A stretch of DNA of 64,000 bases, from positions 1-64,000 of the forward strand of contig NZ_BMUC01000014.1 of NCBI RefSeq assembly GCF_014649995.1. The letters run 5' to 3'. Positions 50,415-58,115 of the stretch are shown here, piece after piece. Each line of letters starts with the position of its first letter. Position 1 is the first letter of the stretch. Both the position numbers and the translations under genes were made by a program. This stretch comes from Streptomyces griseoflavus (GTDB taxonomy: Bacteria > Actinomycetota > Actinomycetes > Streptomycetales > Streptomycetaceae). Below the pieces are notes generated by a model. That model was given only the letters and a program-made list of their open reading frames with translations, made no database searches and was not told the DNA's origin.

Positions 50415-50975
50415 ATGACCGCAGGACGCAAGATCGTGGCCGGGCTGTTCATCTCGCTGGACGGCGTGGTGGAAGCGCCGGAGAAGTGGAGCATGCCCTA
50501 CAGCAGCGGTGAGACGACCGAGTCGCTGATGCGGCTGTTCGAGGACGCCGACACCGCCCTGCTGGGCCGCAGCACCTACCAGCTGTGGAGCACGTTCTTC
50601 CCGCACGCCACCAGCGAGCAGGTGCCCACCGCCGGCTGGATGAACGCCGCGCCGAAGTACGTCGTCTCCTCCACCCTCACCGAGGCCGGGGACTGGCAGG
50701 GCAGCCACCTGATCACCGGCGACGACGTCGCCGGCCAGATCCGGGCCCTCAAGCAGCGGCCCGGCGGCAACATCAACGTCGGCGGCAGCATCACCCTCGT
50801 CCAGTGGCTCATGAGCAACGGCCTGCTGGACCACCTCTACCTGCAGATCGCCCCCGTCATCGCCGGCACCGGCCGCACCCTCGCCAACGGCGAGGAGATC
50901 CCCCTGCGCCTGGAGGCCACGCGCGCCTTCGCCAACGGCGTCATCGAGGCCCACTACGTCCCCCGGTCCCGCTGA
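50415..50975 (+). CDS. Dihydrofolate-reductase-like (RibD C-terminal domain) oxidoreductase
   Basis: A 186-residue NADPH-binding protein of the RibD_C/YwjB group. Signatures are KIVAGLFISLDGVVEAPEKW, LLGRSTYQLWSTFFP, and GGNINVGGSITLVQWLMSNG with LLDHLYLQIAPVIAGTG. The substrate is unknown. Genes of this group are often under HxlR regulators, and the shared palindrome links this one to the HxlR gene 32 kb away. ATG follows CGAGGAGTCAACGC. It sits inside the cluster but may be unrelated to it. Confidence 0.88.
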   Translation: MTAGRKIVAGLFISLDGVVEAPEKWSMPYSSGETTESLMRLFEDADTALLGRSTYQLWSTFFPHATSEQVPTAGWMNAAPKYVVSSTLTEAGDWQGSHLITGDDVAGQIRALKQRPGGNINVGGSITLVQWLMSNGLLDHLYLQIAPVIAGTGRTLANGEEIPLRLEATRAFANGVIEAHYVPRSR

Positions 50976-50976
50976 A

Positions 50977-51024
50977 CACGGCTCCGCCCGCCGCCGGAGG
51001 TTTCCGGCGGCGGGCGGAGCCGTG
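50977..51024. terminator. Bidirectional terminator with 22-bp stem
   Basis: Arms 50977-50998 and 51003-51024 (beginning CACGGCTCCGCCCGCCGCCG) with a 4-nt loop lie between the convergent reductase and MMPL genes. Confidence 0.92.
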
Positions 51025-51031
51025 CCGTGGG

Positions 51032-53137
51032 TCAGAGCGCGGCGGGTTCCCGGTCGGGGGTGGTGGACTCGGGGGTGTCCGCGGAGGGCTTGCCGGAGGC
51101 CGCCGGCCGGGTGGGCCACCAGAAGCGGCGCTCGCCCAGGTCGAGGGCGAGGGCGGGCACCAGGACCGTGCGCACCAGGAAGGTGTCGATCAGGACGCCG
51201 ATGCCGACGATCACACCCATCTGCGCCATGGACACCAGCGGCAGCACCGCGAACACCGCGAAGGTCGCGGCCAGGACGAGGCCCGCGGAGGTGATCACAC
51301 CGCCGGTGCTGACGAGACCGGTGACCACCGCGTCCCGGTGCCCGCGGGTGCGCGCCTCCTCCTTCACCCGGTGCATGAGGAAGATGTTGTAGTCGACGCC
51401 GAGCGCCACCAGGAAGACGAAGCCGAGCAGCGGCACCGACCAGTCGACGCCGGAGTGGCCGAGGACGTGCTCGAACAGCAGGCTGGAGGCGCCGAGCGCG
51501 GCGAAGTACGACACGACGACGGTGGCCAGCAGCACCAGCGGCGCCACCAGCGACCGCAGCAGCCACACGAGCACCAGCAGGATGACGAGCAGGACGACCG
51601 GGACGACGGTCCTCAGGTCGCGCGCGGTGGCGGTCTCCTTGTCCAGGCTCTGCGCCGCGGTGCCGCCGACGAGGGCGTCGGTGTTCGCGCGCAGCTCCCG
51701 CACGGTGTCCTTGGCGGCCTCGCTGTCGGGCGCCCCCTCCAGGACCACGGACAGCCGGGTCAGCTTCCCGTCCGCGGTGGTGGCGACGGGGGTGACGGAG
51801 ACGACGCCGTCGGTGTCCTCGGCGGCCCGCTGGACGGTGTCCGCCTCGGGGGTGCGGGCGATGACGACGGCCGGGTCGCCGGCGCCGGAGGGGAAGTGGG
51901 CCGACAGCCGCTCCTGGGCGACGACCGAGTCCGGCTCGTTCTGGAACCACTCCGACTGGTTCAGGCCCATGTTCAGGCCGAGGGCGCTCAGCGCGAGGCC
52001 GCCGGTGACCAGCAGGGAGACCAGCCAGGCACGGCGCGGGCGGCGGGCCACCGTCTCGGCGGCGCGCCGCCACCCGGCGCCGGTGCGCGGTTCGGTCCCG
52101 TGGCGCGGCACCAGCGGCCAGAACACCCAGCGTCCGGCGAGGACGAGGAGGGCGGGCAGCGCGCTGGTCATGGCGAGGAAGCCGAAGAGGATGCCGATGG
52201 CGCCGACCAGGCCCATGGAGCGGGAGGAGTTGATGTCGGCGAGGCCGAGGCAGAGCAGGCCGGCGGCGACGGTGGCCGCGGAGGCCAGCACGGCCGGGAA
52301 GGCACGGCGCAGGGCGATCCGCATGGCCGCGTGCCGGTCCTCGTGGCGGTGCAGTTCCTCCCGGTAGCGGGCGATGAGCAGCAGCGCGTAGTCGGTGCCG
52401 ACGCCGAAGACGAGCACCATCAGCACGCCGGAGCTCTGCGGGTCGACCTGCAGTCCGGCGTACTTGGCGAACAGGTAGGTGAAGGCCTGCGTCAGGACGG
52501 CGGCGAAGGCGACCGCGACGACCGGGAACACCCACAGCACGGGGCTGCGGTAGGTGAGCAGCAGCAGGACGATGACGATGAGGCAGGTGATGCCCATCAG
52601 GGTGGCGTCGAGGGTGTCGAAGACGGTGAAGGCGTCGGCGGTGGCCCCGCCCATACCGCCGACCGCGGCGTCGAGTCCGGGCGGGGCGTTGGCGGCCGCC
52701 ACGGTGCGCAGTTCCTCGACCTTGTCGGCGAGCACGGCCTGGTCCTCGCCGGACAGCGGGACGACGACCATCAGGGCCCGGCCGTCGTCGGAGGCGACGG
52801 CGGGCGGCACCTCCTGGCCCGGCTCGGCGATCTTCGCGAACGCCGCCCGGTCGGCCTCGGCCTTGGCGCGGACCGTGTCGGTGAGGGGGGCGTCGCTGGT
52901 GTAGACGACCACGGCGGGCATCAGGTCGTGGGTGCGGAACTTCTCCAGCTCCGTGTTGACCTGCGCCGATTCGGCGCCGCGGGGCAGGAAGGCGTTGGCG
53001 CTGGTGTCCTGCACCTCGCCCAGCTTGCCGGCCAGCGCTCCGAGAGCCATCGCGGCGAGCAGCCAGACGGCGAGGACGAGCCACTTGCCGCGCCGGCCGC
53101 CGGGCACGGCGGTGCTGCGCTCGAGCCATGTGGGCAT
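51032..53137 (-). CDS. MMPL/RND-family transporter
   Basis: A 701-residue membrane protein with the 12-helix, two-repeat layout. Each half has a large extracytoplasmic domain and the proton-relay helix (VLMVLVFGVGTDYALLLIAR and LGFVFLVALGVDYNIFLMHR). It ends in a short Pro/Thr/Ser tail. Actinobacterial MMPL proteins export lipids or lipophilic antibiotics, so a second exporter or resistance pump for the cluster is possible. ATG at 53137 begins the family's N-terminal basic stretch. Confidence 0.92.
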   Translation of the reverse strand: MPTWLERSTAVPGGRRGKWLVLAVWLLAAMALGALAGKLGEVQDTSANAFLPRGAESAQVNTELEKFRTHDLMPAVVVYTSDAPLTDTVRAKAEADRAAFAKIAEPGQEVPPAVASDDGRALMVVVPLSGEDQAVLADKVEELRTVAAANAPPGLDAAVGGMGGATADAFTVFDTLDATLMGITCLIVIVLLLLTYRSPVLWVFPVVAVAFAAVLTQAFTYLFAKYAGLQVDPQSSGVLMVLVFGVGTDYALLLIARYREELHRHEDRHAAMRIALRRAFPAVLASAATVAAGLLCLGLADINSSRSMGLVGAIGILFGFLAMTSALPALLVLAGRWVFWPLVPRHGTEPRTGAGWRRAAETVARRPRRAWLVSLLVTGGLALSALGLNMGLNQSEWFQNEPDSVVAQERLSAHFPSGAGDPAVVIARTPEADTVQRAAEDTDGVVSVTPVATTADGKLTRLSVVLEGAPDSEAAKDTVRELRANTDALVGGTAAQSLDKETATARDLRTVVPVVLLVILLVLVWLLRSLVAPLVLLATVVVSYFAALGASSLLFEHVLGHSGVDWSVPLLGFVFLVALGVDYNIFLMHRVKEEARTRGHRDAVVTGLVSTGGVITSAGLVLAATFAVFAVLPLVSMAQMGVIVGIGVLIDTFLVRTVLVPALALDLGERRFWWPTRPAASGKPSADTPESTTPDREPAAL

Positions 53138-53220
53138 GGGGGGTTCTCCTTCTGGATGGGGACGTACGGCGTCCGGCCGGCGGCGGTTCGCGCGCCTGGC
53201 GCGGTACCGGCCGAGCGCGT

Positions 53221-53254
53221 CGGCGCCCGTGGGGCCGAAGCTCCACGGGCGCCG
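53221..53254 (-). terminator. Terminator after the alpha/beta-hydrolase gene
   Basis: A 12-bp stem CGGCGCCCGTGG/CCACGGGCGCCG with a 10-nt loop lies 14 bp beyond the hydrolase stop and upstream of the MMPL gene. Confidence 0.7.
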
Positions 53255-53268
53255 GCGGCAGGGAGGGC

Positions 53269-54057
53269 TCAGCCCTCGAAGAATTCCTTCAGCACGGGAG
53301 CGAGGACGGAGGGTTCCACGGCGATGCCCTGGCCCTCCAGGGTGCGGTGACGCGCGTCGGGCACGGCGTCGGCGGTGGCGCGGGCGCCCGCGTGCAGCCA
53401 CGGGTCGGCGTCGCCGCCGTGGGCGACGAGGACGGGCACCTTGACGGCGGACAGTTCCTCGGTGGGCAGGGCGAAGTCGTCGCCGGTGATGGTGGTGTCG
53501 TAGGGGAGGGTGTGGGCCAGCGCCTCCAGGCCCGCCCAGAAGGGTGCGAACCGCATCCCCGCGACGGCCTCGGCCGGGGCGCCCATGCCCTTCGTCATGA
53601 AGAACTCCACGGCCTCGCCCCGGCGGTCGGACGCGGCGAGCTCGGTGAGCTTCTCGGTGAAGCCGGCCGGCGGCTTCGGCCCGGTGCCGTCCACGGCGAA
53701 CGGCGGGTCGTAGACGGCGACCCGGGTGATGTCCACGCCGGCCGCGGCGGCCTTGAGCGCCAGGACGCCGCCCGCGGACAGACCGAACACCTTCGCCGAT
53801 CCGCCCGCCTCGGCGATCACGGCGGCGAGGTCCTCGATCTCCCGCTCGACGGCGTACTCCGGCGCGTCGGCGCTGTCCCCGCGCCCGCGCCGGTCGTAGT
53901 TGTACACGGTGAAGTGGGGGGCCAGCTCGTCGGCCAGCTGCGTCATGGTGGGGTGCGCGCGCTCGCTGAACGAACCACCGACCAGGACGAGGGGCTCGCC
54001 CTCACCCGAGCGGTCATAGGCGATGGCGGTCCCGTCGGCGGACTGGACAGTGTTCAT
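53269..54057 (-). CDS. Alpha/beta-hydrolase
   Basis: A 262-residue single-domain hydrolase. It has EPLVLVGGSFSERAHPTMTQ with the oxyanion region, YDRRGRGDSAD, the nucleophile elbow VFGLSAGGVLALKAAAAG with Ser, and Asp/His in the C-terminal third (VLVAHGGDADPWLHAGA; the His candidate is not certain, since the usual C-terminal GH motif reads LEGQGIAVEP). The missing clear catalytic His raises the possibility of a non-hydrolytic role. Two inverted cluster motifs lie upstream. Confidence 0.82.
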   Translation of the reverse strand: MNTVQSADGTAIAYDRSGEGEPLVLVGGSFSERAHPTMTQLADELAPHFTVYNYDRRGRGDSADAPEYAVEREIEDLAAVIAEAGGSAKVFGLSAGGVLALKAAAAGVDITRVAVYDPPFAVDGTGPKPPAGFTEKLTELAASDRRGEAVEFFMTKGMGAPAEAVAGMRFAPFWAGLEALAHTLPYDTTITGDDFALPTEELSAVKVPVLVAHGGDADPWLHAGARATADAVPDARHRTLEGQGIAVEPSVLAPVLKEFFEG

Positions 54058-54134
54058 TGTTCTCCCGATGCTGGGCGGCGTCCTGGGGCACGGATCGGTG
54101 CCGAACCCAGCGTCCCCGTCGGCGTGTCGCGCCT

Positions 54135-54190
54135 GCATCTTCGAGGTTGCTGCGTTCAAGTCGCCGCGGGGAGAGCACGCTGGAAGATGC
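54135..54190. promoter_or_regulatory. Inverted pair of cluster motif sites, hydrolase promoter
   Basis: Site 54135-54150 on the minus strand is GCAA-CCTC-GAAGATGC (full match) reading toward the hydrolase. Site 54175-54190 on the plus strand is GCAC-GCTG-GAAGATGC, one base off. The two face away from each other, 24 bp apart; the plus-strand copy has no rightward gene and may act as an auxiliary site. Confidence 0.65.
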
Positions 54191-54332
54191 CGTGTCCGGC
54201 GGGCGGCGGGCCGGCGGCAAGGAGGGCCGGCGGGCGGCGGCCAAGGCACGGCGGCAAGGGGACGAGCCCCCCGCCCGGACCGTTGTCCGTTCGAGGGGCT
54301 CGCCGTTGCCCGGGTCCGCGCGGGGACGGCCG

Positions 54333-55634
54333 TCACCGGGTGAGGACGTGCTCCTCGCGGGAGGGCGCCGCGGGCGGGGCCGTGGTGGCGGCCGCCGCCT
54401 CCTTGCGGCGGGCCCAGCGGCCGACCGCGTTGACGATCGGACGCTCCAGCAGGTAGTGGCTCACCGTCGCGGCGAAAATGCTTCCCACCAGCACCGCGGT
54501 CATCAGCTCCGGGAAGGAGATGGTGCCGCGCAGCTGCTGCATGAGGGCCGGCTCGGTGCCGAAGACGCTGCCCGTCTCGAACCAGAAGTACATGACCGCG
54601 AAGTGCCACAGGTAGATGCCGTACGAGATGCGGCCCAGGTAGCGGGCGACGGGGTTGGCGACGACCGCGTCGATGACCCGTGACGTCGCCTCGGGGATCG
54701 ACAGCGGCATCACCACCAGGTAGGAGAAGGCCAGCAGCAGGAAGTACTGGGTGACGGCCAGGCCGACGCCCTCGTAGTCGCCGTAGCCGGGACGCCCGAA
54801 GGGCTGCGTGCAGTTGACGGCGTAGAGGGCGACGGCGGCGCCGCACAGCAGCAGCGGCCGGCGCGCGGCGACGCGGTACAGGGCGGGCCGGTCGTTCGGC
54901 TTGATCTCCGCCAGGACGTGGATGACGGCCATCACCATGCCGAGGGCAAAGGCACCGCCCACGGCGAACGGCCACCAGTACTCCTCCGGGTAGATGCCCA
55001 TCTCCGGACGGTGGATCCACCACGTCCACACCGCGGACGCCACGGTGATGACGGCCGGCGGGATCATCATGCGGCGGGCCTTCTTCACCGGGTCGTCGAC
55101 CCGGCGCGCCAGCCAGTGCATGAGCGCCGCCATGACCGGCAGGGCCAGGTAGTACTGCATCTCGGCCGGCACGGTCCACGCCGGGTCCATGCCGGCGATC
55201 CACGTGTAGTCGTAGACCTGGAGCATCAGGATCGGCCGCAGCACGTACCAGGGGCCGTCCACCGCGTTCCAGTTGAGCAGGAACACGCAGACCACGGCGA
55301 GCAGGACGTACGCCGGCCACAGCCGGGCGAGCCGCTTGGCCATGAACGGGCCGAGCCGGGGGCGCCGGCTGCCGGTGAGGGTCCAGCGGGCGAACGGACG
55401 GTAGAGCAGCATGCCGGACAGGACGAAGAAGGGGCCGAGCGCCAGCGGCCGCAGGCCGGCCAGCAGGGTGGCCAGCACCTCGTTGCCCGGCTCCGCGGTG
55501 TAGGCGCCCATGACCCCGGCGGCGAAGGAGGTGTGCACCGCGGCGACGCCGAGGGCGCACAGAGCCCGGACCCCATCGAGCCGCCCGACTCGTTTCGGTT
55601 GCTGGGCCTGTGCGACGGCCCCGTCGGCTTTCAC
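54333..55634 (-). CDS. Membrane acyltransferase, acyltransferase-3 family
   Basis: A 433-residue integral membrane enzyme with about ten helices. It has the family start VGRLDGVRALCALGVAAVHT (conserved Arg and His), KRLARLWPAYVLLAVVCVFL, WTVPAEMQYYLALPVMAALM and the late YLGRISYGIYLWHFAVMYFW. It transfers acyl groups to hydroxyls of sugars or macrolides. Here it is a candidate for attaching one of the aromatic acyl-CoA units to the enediyne core or sugar. ATG follows GGAGTGCTGACGAAG; a motif site lies upstream. Confidence 0.88.
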   Translation of the reverse strand: MKADGAVAQAQQPKRVGRLDGVRALCALGVAAVHTSFAAGVMGAYTAEPGNEVLATLLAGLRPLALGPFFVLSGMLLYRPFARWTLTGSRRPRLGPFMAKRLARLWPAYVLLAVVCVFLLNWNAVDGPWYVLRPILMLQVYDYTWIAGMDPAWTVPAEMQYYLALPVMAALMHWLARRVDDPVKKARRMMIPPAVITVASAVWTWWIHRPEMGIYPEEYWWPFAVGGAFALGMVMAVIHVLAEIKPNDRPALYRVAARRPLLLCGAAVALYAVNCTQPFGRPGYGDYEGVGLAVTQYFLLLAFSYLVVMPLSIPEATSRVIDAVVANPVARYLGRISYGIYLWHFAVMYFWFETGSVFGTEPALMQQLRGTISFPELMTAVLVGSIFAATVSHYLLERPIVNAVGRWARRKEAAAATTAPPAAPSREEHVLTR

Positions 55635-55692
55635 TTCGTCAGCACTCCTTTGTTGGTGGCCCGTTCAGCATGGGTGTGGCGCAATACCGCCG

Positions 55693-55708
55693 CCATCTTC
55701 TGAAATGC
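55693..55708 (-). promoter_or_regulatory. Cluster motif site, acyltransferase promoter
   Basis: On the minus strand GCAT-TTCA-GAAGATGG, reading toward the acyltransferase start 59 bp away. Confidence 0.65.
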
Positions 55709-55740
55709 GGTGTTCCCGGCAGCGGCGCCGCCGGGGGCGG

Positions 55741-56064
55741 TCAGCGCGCCGGTGTGTGCGGCCGTACCAGCGGGGCGGCGTCGCCGAGCAGCGACCTCAG
55801 GTGCGCGGGGTCGAAGTTGACGGCGCTGCACCAGCGGCCGTCGCCGAACTTGAACCAGACGGAGCTGACGATCTCGCCGACGGGGTTCTCGCCCTCGACG
55901 ACCTCGTCGCCGAGGGCCCAGCCCTCGGCCGTGTGGGCGGTGGTGCCGTCGGGCAGCAGCAGTTCGACGACCGGGCTGGTGAGCGAGGGTCCGCTGCGGA
56001 CGTTGGCGTCGCGCCAGATCGGGCCGGGGGTGCTGGGGGCCGGGTGGTAGGAGGTGGCGGTCAT
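55741..56064 (-). CDS. Bacterial SH3-like domain protein
   Basis: A 107-residue protein with a single SH3_3-like fold: RDANVRSGPSLTSPVVELLL, TTAHTAEGWALGDEVV and SSVWFKFGDGRWCSAVNFDP. Such domains are usually extracytoplasmic, but no signal peptide is present here, so it is probably cytoplasmic. It lies 239 bp downstream of the FAD-FMN fusion gene and upstream of the acyltransferase. A role as a small binding protein is all that can be inferred. Confidence 0.65.
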   Translation of the reverse strand: MTATSYHPAPSTPGPIWRDANVRSGPSLTSPVVELLLPDGTTAHTAEGWALGDEVVEGENPVGEIVSSVWFKFGDGRWCSAVNFDPAHLRSLLGDAAPLVRPHTPAR

Positions 56065-56303
56065 GGACGTGCCTTTCGGTGGGCGGACGGGTGGGTGGTG
56101 GCGGGCCGTGGGCGCCGAGGAGCGGAGGCGGGCCGTCCTCGGGCCGTGGGGCCCCGGTGAGTGCCGGGCAGGACGGCGTCCGCGCGGCGGCCGGAGCCGT
56201 GCCGGTGCCGCCGGCCGCCGGCGAGGGGGACCGGCCGGGGCGGCCAGCGGCCGGAACGGTGCCGTCGGCCACCGCCCGCCCCGGCAGGCGAAGCGGACCG
56301 GTG

Positions 56304-58115
56304 TCAGGCCGCCGTCGGGACGCTCCCCGTGACGTCGGCCGCCGCCCGGACGCCGGCCAGCCACAGCACCTGGCGGACCATCTCGTCCAGGCGCGCCTCG
56401 TCCGGCGCCTGCTGCCGGTCGGCGGCCGCCTGCGGCGCGGGCGCCCGGGTGAGGGCCACCCCCAGCGGGGCGGGCCAGCCGCGCAGCGCGTGGGCGATCG
56501 TGCGCAGGGTGGTGAGGGTGGTGGCGGCGCCCTGGGACCCCGCGCCGACGGCGACCGTGCCGATGGCCCGCCCGTCGAGGTAGGGCCGCGGCCCGTCGAT
56601 GTCGTTGACCACGTCGAGGGCGTTCTTGAGCAGCCCGGAGACGCTGGCGTGGTAGGCCGGGGAGACGAGCACCACGCCGTCGGCGCGGCGCAGTTCGTCG
56701 AGGAACCCGGCGACGCCCGCGTGGCAGCCGGCCAGACCGGGCCGGTAGGCGGGGAAGTCCAGCTCGGCGCCGGTGAAGACCCGGGCGGTGGCGCCCGCGG
56801 CCGTGACGCGGCGGGCGCACCACTGGGCCACCCGGTCGGAGGTCGAGCCGGCCCGCAGGGAGCCGCTGAGCAGCACGATGTGGGGGGTGCGCACGGTGTC
56901 GGGTCCCTTCGGCGGGGCGGGTGCGGGCGCCGGCCCGGCGGACACGGGGGCCGGCCGCCACGCGGTGATGTCGAAGGCGTCCTGGTCCTTGCGGCCGGCC
57001 TCCCGCATCCGGGTGTTGCGCCGGCGCTCGCCGTCCTGGTCGGCGCCCTGGTCGAGGGCGCCCTGGCGGCGTGAGGACAGGACGACGGCGGCGGTGCGGT
57101 CCATGCGTTCACGGGCGTAGGCGGCGAGCGCGGTCGGCACGTGCGCGCAGGCGCCGAGGCGGTCGGTGAGCACGGCGGCGTCCTCGAGCGCCATGTTGGC
57201 GCCCTGGCCGAGGGCCGGGACCATGGGGTGGGCGGCGTCGCCGAGCAGCGCGACCCGGTGGTCGGTCCAGCGCGGGGCGGGATCACGGTCGTGGATGTCG
57301 GTGACGACGACGTCGGCGGGGTCGGCGGCGCGCACCAGGTCGACCACGGGCGGGTACCAGCCCTCCAGCGCGGCGAGCAGGGCGCGCCGGGCCTCCTCGG
57401 GCCCCTTGGCGGGCCACTCCCCCTCGGGTGCGGTGATCTTGGCGGTCCAGTACAGGGTGTCGTCGCCGACGGGGGCGATGAACAGCTGGATGCCGCGGCC
57501 GTTGACGACGTGGCCGCGCTGTCCCAGGACGGAGCCCCGGGTGTGTCCGCGTACCGAGGTGTAGCCGCGGTAGACGGGCGGTCCGTCGCCCAGCATGCGG
57601 CGCCGGACGGCGGAGTGGATGCCGTCGGCGGCGATCAGGGCCTCGCAGGCGGCGGCGCCGCCGTCGGAGAACCGGACGGTGACGTGGTCGTCGTGGCCGG
57701 TGTAGTCCTCGACGGCGGTGGCCATCCGCAGGGTGGCGCCCGCGGTGACGGCCTCGTCGAGCAGGGCCCGGTGCAGCGCCGACCGCAGGACGGGCACCTG
57801 CGGGGCGCCCGCCGACCGGGCGGCGGCCCCGACGGGCTCCTCGGCGAGCACCGTCCCCCGGGCGTCCATCAGGACACGCACCTCGTCGGGGGCGGTGACG
57901 TGCCCGGTGGCGCGGACGCGGGCGCCCAGGCCGGCGCCGAGCACGTCGGCGGCGCGCAGGCCGTTGGGCTGGAGCATCAGCCCGGAGCCGCCCTCCCGGA
58001 CGCCGGCGGCCCGTTCGATCACCGTGACGTCGAAGCCGCGCGCGGCGAGTCCCGCGGCGGCGGCGAGACCGCCGATGCCGCCGCCGGCGATGAATACGGT
58101 CTGGCGTCGTCTCAT
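56304..58115 (-). CDS. Fused FAD-dependent monooxygenase and NADPH:FMN reductase
   Basis: A single 603-residue frame. Residues 1-380 are a PHBH-fold aromatic hydroxylase: VFIAGGGIGGLAAAAGLAAR, EALIAADGIHSAVRRRML (DG motif) and HRVALLGDAAHPMVPALGQG. A Pro/Ala linker (APVSAGPAPAPAPPKGPD) follows. Residues 408-603 are an NAD(P)H-dependent FMN reductase: HIVLLSGSLRAGSTSDRVAQ, VLVSPAYHASVSGLLKNALD and VAVGAGSQGAATTLTTL. A GTG at 56894 could also start the reductase internally. Single-component PHBH enzymes do not need such a partner, so the fusion is unusual. Coupled to the upstream amidohydrolase by ATGA. Confidence 0.85.
   Translation of the reverse strand: MRRRQTVFIAGGGIGGLAAAAGLAARGFDVTVIERAAGVREGGSGLMLQPNGLRAADVLGAGLGARVRATGHVTAPDEVRVLMDARGTVLAEEPVGAAARSAGAPQVPVLRSALHRALLDEAVTAGATLRMATAVEDYTGHDDHVTVRFSDGGAAACEALIAADGIHSAVRRRMLGDGPPVYRGYTSVRGHTRGSVLGQRGHVVNGRGIQLFIAPVGDDTLYWTAKITAPEGEWPAKGPEEARRALLAALEGWYPPVVDLVRAADPADVVVTDIHDRDPAPRWTDHRVALLGDAAHPMVPALGQGANMALEDAAVLTDRLGACAHVPTALAAYARERMDRTAAVVLSSRRQGALDQGADQDGERRRNTRMREAGRKDQDAFDITAWRPAPVSAGPAPAPAPPKGPDTVRTPHIVLLSGSLRAGSTSDRVAQWCARRVTAAGATARVFTGAELDFPAYRPGLAGCHAGVAGFLDELRRADGVVLVSPAYHASVSGLLKNALDVVNDIDGPRPYLDGRAIGTVAVGAGSQGAATTLTTLRTIAHALRGWPAPLGVALTRAPAPQAAADRQQAPDEARLDEMVRQVLWLAGVRAAADVTGSVPTAA

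Noticed and set aside
55741-56961. Long minus-strand frame (406 codons) extending the SH3-like gene
   Set aside because: Upstream of the ATG at 56064 it overlaps the FAD-FMN fusion gene in another frame and has only low-complexity shadow sequence.
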